This document shows, piece by piece, positions 59,291-64,000 of a stretch of DNA of 64,000 nucleotides; the stretch's first letter is position 1; the number at the start of each line of letters is the position of its first letter. The position numbers and the translations under genes are program-made. The notes under the pieces were generated by a model. The model searched no databases, was not told where the DNA came from, and worked only from the letters and a program-made list of their open reading frames with translations. Location of the stretch: assembly GCA_963576565.1 (NCBI GenBank), contig OY755040.1:83656821-83720820 (forward strand). The letters are read 5' to 3'. The DNA is from Aspidapion aeneum. Taxonomy: Eukaryota; Arthropoda; Insecta; Coleoptera; Brentidae.

Positions 59291-59694
59291 GTTCCTTCGA
59301 CCGAATTATTTAAAATTTACTCCATACGACGATATTAATAAGTCGGCCATTTATTTTCACGCCGAGATCAAGGCCTTGAATTTTGCCAATCGTATTGAAA
59401 CGAGAGATATTTTCGCTCGACCTTCGGTAGCGGCGCAGTTCACGTGTTTTTCGGTCCGCTGCTATGGTAACGTACCGTGGTCATTCAGTAAACAAATCGA
59501 AGCAATCAAAACAAACAAGCACATGTTCAGTGTGTTAGGTGTGTTCCATATCATTTCGATATTTAAAACAATTTTCATCAATTGCGATAAATTAGTGCAT
59601 ATTTTCGACAATTCGTCATTTTTCTATTTCAGAAGCATTAATTTAGCGTTAATTGTATATTTACCGACAATTTCGTCATTTCAAAGCTAAAATC

Positions 59695-60441
59695 ATGTCT
59701 GTCAAAAAAGCCGTGTAAAAACGCAAGGGTTTTTTATCTGCGATCACCGAGTGTTATGTGTTTTCACAGACCGCGGCAACAGACGAAAGAGCGAGAAACG
59801 AGTTTCAAGTGAGGTATTCCGATTTGGACGAAACCTTCGATGAATGCATGCTGGCACATAATGATGTCATTATGTTGATAGACGATTCGGACGACGAGGA
59901 GTTTAAAACGCAGGATACGATCCTTTCAGAAGCTCGTAAATATTTTTATGCGTGTAAGGGGGTTTACTCTAAAATATTTCCGGTTGAGGCCCCATCCTTT
60001 TCGGGATCATATGTTCTACAAAACGAAACTCCAAAACTCAAAGAGTTAGGTATTCCCATATTTCGAGGTGATAAAAAATTATGGCCAAGCTTTTTCGATC
60101 TTTTTAATAACATTATAGATCAAAATCAAAGTCTAAGTAACGTTCGAAAACTTCAATATTTATTTTCATATCTCGAGGATGAGCCTTTAAAATTGATATC
60201 AGGGATTAGCTTATCTGATCAAAATTATAAAATTGCTTACGACAAATTAGTCAATAGATATCAAAACAAGCGAAACCTCGCAAATGATGCTTTAAGCACA
60301 ATTATGAACTCCACATTAAAAAACGAGTCAGCTAAAGAATTGCGTAATTTAATTGACACCTTTTCTGAATCCCTAGAAATTTTAAAATCACTTAGCTTTG
60401 ACGTTGACAGTTGGGACTTTGTTATTTTTTCATTTTGTTAG
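59695..60441 (+). pseudogene. BEL/Pao gag N-terminal part
   Basis: ATG at 59695, with an in-frame TAA at 59716 after seven codons. The frame then stays open to 60441. The region with IPIFRGDKKLWPSFFDLF and NVRKLQYLFSYLEDEPLKLI is the DUF1759-type capsid-region of BEL/Pao gag. A frameshift in the T-rich tract at about 60411-60430 moves homology into the next frame. The product would form the particle core for reverse transcription; here it is broken. Confidence 0.85.
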
Positions 60442-61730
60442 AAAAATTGGATATTCCGACGCGTTCAAATTTCGAAATGAATCACGCCAATACTAATACC
60501 AAAATTCCCACTTTTCAGTCACTTTTTCAATTTCTAGAAAAAAGATGTAAAGTTTTGGAATCACTTCCTCAATCAACAGCACTCAAAAAGGTGTCTACCT
60601 ATCAAAAATCAAATTCTATGCAAAATCAGTTTGGGCAAAAGCCTAACTATCAAAATTCAAATTCTATGCAAAATCTGTTTGGGCAAAAGCCTACCTATAA
60701 ATCATCCAATTCGCCTTTTATAGGACTGGCTGGCACCTCAACTAATTCAAGTACGGGAATAAAATGTTTCCGGTGTAATCAAGGTCACGTGCTTTCGAAA
60801 TGTCAAACATTTCTTGATCTCTCACCTATCGATCGCCTATCTTTCGTCAAGCAGAAAAAATTATGTCTAGCGTGTTTTCATCCCTTGCATGGGGTAGATA
60901 CGTGCAAATCAAAATATTCATGTAGGACTTGCAATAGTAAAAGGCACCACACTTTAACTCATATCTTAGAAACTAATCAAGAGTCTGGAAGCCAAGATAC
61001 TAGTCCTGTCATTCACACACCACCTGTCAATAATCTTCATGTGTCATTAAATACCTCAGGACCTTCAGGTACCTTTCTTTTATGCACCGCCATAATAGAT
61101 ATTATGGACGGTTGCGGAAATTTTCAACCTGTAAGGGCACTGCTTGATTCTGGATCACAGACAGGATTCATCAGTGAAAAGTGTATTCAGCGTCTTAATC
61201 TTCCTAGGCGAAGTTACACCACTGAAATATTCGGATTAAATCAGATGTCTTCTTTTACTTCCAAAGGGCTCGTTCAATGTCACATTAAGCCACAAGGACA
61301 GGTCACTCCTTTACTTAATTTCGAAGCAATTGTCGTTCCACAATTATGTTCCAATATGCCTACATTCACTTTGAACGATAATCAGTGGAAACACTTGGAA
61401 AACCTTAAACTTGCCGACCCATCTTATTTCAAATCTAGACCTGTGGACCTAGTTATTGGTTGCGAGCTATTCGCACAGATATTCAAGGAGGGCAGGGTTC
61501 TTGGACAAATAGGGCAACCTTCAGCCCTTGAAACTATCTTTGGCTGGGTCGTCATGGGAAAAGTTGACGAAGTAGGTAGTCTTACGGAACGAACCAGTTG
61601 TTTTTTAACGAGTCATTCACCTCCTTTAGAGGTCATTCTCCCTAGGTTTTGGGAAATCGAACATTTGCCTAAAAAACAAATCTTATCAAAGGAAGAAAAG
61701 CAAGCAGAATCAATTTTACTGCGAGTGTAG
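60411..61730 (+). pseudogene. BEL/Pao gag C-terminal part, zinc knuckles and aspartic protease
   Basis: A first knuckle of form CX2CX3HX4C lies near 60765-60800; a second cysteine/histidine-rich segment follows (C-x2-C-x8-C pattern near 60870-60950). The retropepsin-type active site DSGS is near 61145 (ALLDSGSQTGF), and the region ending GWVVMGK (near 61550) is the usual DUF1758 end. The frame closes at 61730 and the polyprotein continues in another frame just downstream, so there is a small indel near 61725-61735. Two near-identical 60-base blocks (SMQNQFGQKP / SMQNLFGQKP) form an internal duplication. Confidence 0.88.
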
Positions 61731-61753
61731 TACGGCAACCGAGCGGTAGATTC

Positions 61754-62986
61754 ATGGTAGATCTTCCGTTTAAAGATAAAATAAACCCTGACCTAAGAAA
61801 TACTTATCCGCAAGCTTATCGTAGATTTTTACTTCTAGAAAATAGATTACTCAAAAATCCTGATCTGTACACTGCCTATTCAAGTTTCATGCAAGACTAT
61901 ATCGATTCTAATCATATGAGTCTAGTTTTATTTAGTCAACCAAAAGTCGACGTATCATGTTTTTTAGCACATCATTGCGTACTAAAGCCGGAAAGCTTAA
62001 GTACAAAATTAAGGGTAGTCTGGGATTGTTCGGCAGTCACCCCAAAAAATAGTCTCAATGACACGTTGTTATCGGGACCGAAACTTCAAAAAGATATTGC
62101 TTCTTTACTCCTTACGTTTCGTCTTAATCCTATTGCCTACACTGCTGATATCAAACAGATGTTCCGTCAAGTCCTTATCAATCCTTATCACCGTCCTTAT
62201 CAAAGGATATTGTGGAGGTTCTCTCCACAGGACCCACTTTCAGTGTGGGAACTTTCTACTGTCACTTTTGGCATGACATGCTCACCTTTTCTAGCCATGC
62301 GTACATTAAATGAGCTGGCAGAGAGAGAAAAGGAACGTTTTCCTATGGCTAGTACTGTTCTAAAAACGTCAATTTACATCGACGATATCTTGGGAACTAG
62401 CCCTTCGCTTTCTGAAGCTGTTTCCCTTCAAACAGAACTCAATGATTTGTTGAAGTCGGGAGGATTTGAACTTAAAAAATGGGCAAGCAATTGTCCTGAT
62501 TTATTGGCAACATTGCCAGAATCCGATCGTCAAATGCCTCTCTCTTTTGACAAGGAGGAACCCCACTTTATCAAAGTTTTAGGACTTCAATGGCATCCAA
62601 AAAACGACATTTTTTCTTATCAATGCCGAATGAAGGACAAACCCCCAACCAAACGTTCTATTTTATCTATCATAGGAACAATCTTCGATCCCTTAGGTTT
62701 TCTTTGTCCCTTGTTGCTACAAGCAAAATTTATTTTGCAACAGTTGTGGATATCGAAAATAGGCTGGGACGAAGAACCAGATTCTTCTATCATCGACTCT
62801 TGGAACAAACTTCGTTCTGAATTCTTTCCAATTTTCAATTACCCCGACAAATCAAACTGTCAAAAACCAATACCTGTCAAATCATCGGCTTCTGTGACGC
62901 TTCAATTCGAGCTAAGCAGGCGTCGTATATTTTCGTGTAGAAGAGGAAAGCAATATATCTGTTTCTCTCATATCTGCAAAATCTAG
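61754..62986 (+). pseudogene. BEL/Pao reverse transcriptase
   Basis: Motif A region YTADIKQMF near 62135, motif C YIDDIL near 62378, and the connecting region with GTIFDPLGFLCP near 62670 typical of Pao-clade pol. The listed start is simply the first ATG after the upstream frameshift; homology begins before it. Two further frame changes near 62875 and 62935 separate it from RNase H. Confidence 0.9.
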
Positions 62987-63011
62987 AGTCGCGCCTATAA
63001 AGTCACAAACT

Positions 63012-63353
63012 TTGGCTAGGCTAGAACTCCTAGGCGCATTTCTTTTAAGCGAATTAATTGACTTCGTTTTATCTAGCTATGAAGGAAAAATAACTTTTAC
63101 AAATATCGTTACTTTCTGCGATTCGCAAGTCGTATTGCACTGGCTTTCATCCCCTCCTAATCGCTGGCAAACCTTTGTTGGAAATCGAGTCAGTAGAATC
63201 CAAGAAATCATTCCCTCAAACTCATGGCGCTACATTCCTTCTGCTTTAAATGCAGCCGATATTGCGTCACGAGGGGCCACCCCTTCACAGCTTATGTCAC
63301 ATGACATGTGGTGGAACGCACCGTCGTTTTTGTGGTCTCCCGAAAACGAATAG
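63012..63353 (+). pseudogene. BEL/Pao RNase H-like domain
   Basis: LARLELLGAFLLSEL, then TFCDSQVVLHWL and ALNAADIASRGA, the Pao-type RNase H motifs. Homology extends upstream to about 62936 in the same frame. It ends at an in-frame TAG (63351-63353), and the same frame stays similar to pol beyond it. Confidence 0.85.
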
Positions 63354-64000
63354 CCCGATTTTCATAAATCAAAAATGCCGATTGATTTCGGAGATATTAA
63401 TCTGGAGGAAAAGCCAAAGGTCTGTTGCAATGCGATAATTGATGTCAACTTCTTAGATCAGCTTCTTATCAAATATTCATCTATATCAAAAATTCAACGT
63501 ATCATTTGTTATGTCCTTCGAATAGTAAACCTTTTTCAAAACCATTCCTATCAAAAACCCACTAAGCCACCGGACCAAAAAATTATTTTTGAAATTATTG
63601 TTTTTCCTACCACCGGTGAGATGCGTTATACCTTCTTATCAAACGCGTTCAAGGTTCTTGTTTTTCTGAGCTTTTTTCCGCGTTATCTAAGGATAAACCA
63701 ATACCGAAACCTTTCCGAAAACTTTCACCTTTTCTTGATGAAAATAATATTATTAGAGTCGGTGGCAGATTACAAAAATCTGACCTTTTGTCTTATTCTG
63801 CAAAACACCCCGTCTTACTTTCGAGTAACCATCGTTTACCTACTCTTCTTATCGAGTCCACTCATCGACAATACCTTCATCCTGGGTTTAAAACATTACA
63901 TAATCTGCTTTTACAGCAATTTTGGATATTATCTGCCAGACGGGCAATTCAAAGAACCATATCCAAGTGATTGCAATGTTTTAGAATCAACCCTAAACCC
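63354..64000 (+). pseudogene. BEL/Pao linker and integrase zinc-binding region, partial
   Basis: After the TAG at 63351 the same frame continues to about 63640; then the frame changes. The block RVGGRL (near 63760) followed by THRQYLHPG (near 63863) is the pattern upstream of and within the HHCC domain of BEL/Pao integrase. A TGA at about 63968 falls in the C-x2-C part. The integrase catalytic core would lie outside the window. Confidence 0.85.

Larger units (their letters stand above)
58009..64000 (+). mobile_element. BEL/Pao LTR retrotransposon, degenerate, 3' part outside the window
   Basis: Gag, protease, reverse transcriptase, RNase H and the start of integrase follow in BEL/Pao order (59695-64000). 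The upstream boundary falls where family X stops at 58008: the element begins TGTTACGAA, the TG of a 5' LTR. Nonsense and frameshift lesions in nearly every domain mean this copy is not autonomous. The 3' LTR is beyond the window, so LTR length and TSD cannot be measured. Confidence 0.9.

Noticed and set aside
59289..59690. 133-codon open stretch upstream of gag
   Set aside because: In the LTR/leader region, no motif, and the first codon is not an ATG in a good context; treated as leader.
1..64000. CRISPR array, bacterial operon or phage region
   Set aside because: No spaced direct repeats of the right kind, no prokaryotic gene density; tandem arrays here are satellites.

Overview
The window looks like an AT-rich, TE-saturated stretch of an insect nuclear genome. 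The grounds are: a long array of a 10-base unit made of the insect telomere motif TTAGG plus TTGGG; BEL/Pao, RTE-like, R1/I-like and Transib/RAG1-like coding remnants; a tRNA-Val-like SINE; and many TA, hAT-like and Harbinger-like MITEs. A hemipteran or a beetle would fit, but the sequence does not settle the order. I see no intact host gene, rRNA gene or true tRNA gene. Every recognisable protein-coding stretch comes from a mobile element.

Layout. 1-6.7 kb: a decayed Transib/RAG1-like transposase (minus strand), a foldback MITE, a 5'-truncated R1/I-like non-LTR tail, and an RTE-like insertion with a 10-bp target duplication that splits a minisatellite. 7-11.7 kb: a roughly 200-260 bp satellite invaded by a TA-type MITE (itself carrying a nested hAT MITE) and by a SINE, then a 142-bp satellite and a near-perfect 98-bp-arm hairpin. 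13.3-25 kb: copy A of a long anonymous repeat, here called family X, interrupted by a 3.8-kb insertion that carries the (TTAGGTTGGG)n array and by two opposed copies of a hairpin-ended element. 25-34 kb: a 1.6-kb foldback and several TIR elements, two of which can be compared with empty sites inside the window. 34.3-58 kb: copy B of family X, split by an 8.4-kb nest and by a 10.7-kb Harbinger-like nest (TIR CACCAG..., TSD TTA). 58-64 kb: a BEL/Pao retrotransposon, degenerate and cut by the window edge, inserted in copy B.

The most interesting signal is at 38.46-39.2 kb: two direct copies, 527 bp apart, of a complete type I hammerhead ribozyme fold, one of them intact at the cleavage site. A third, decayed copy lies at 51.45 kb. 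This is the architecture of retrozyme-like or Penelope-associated non-autonomous elements. The second theme is structural: at least six foldback or palindromic elements whose arms are themselves tandem minisatellites in inverted order.

The two family X copies act as internal empty-site controls for each other and allow the insertion order to be read: family X first, then the nests and foldbacks, with hAT MITEs and the BEL element as later layers. All boundaries were read by eye.
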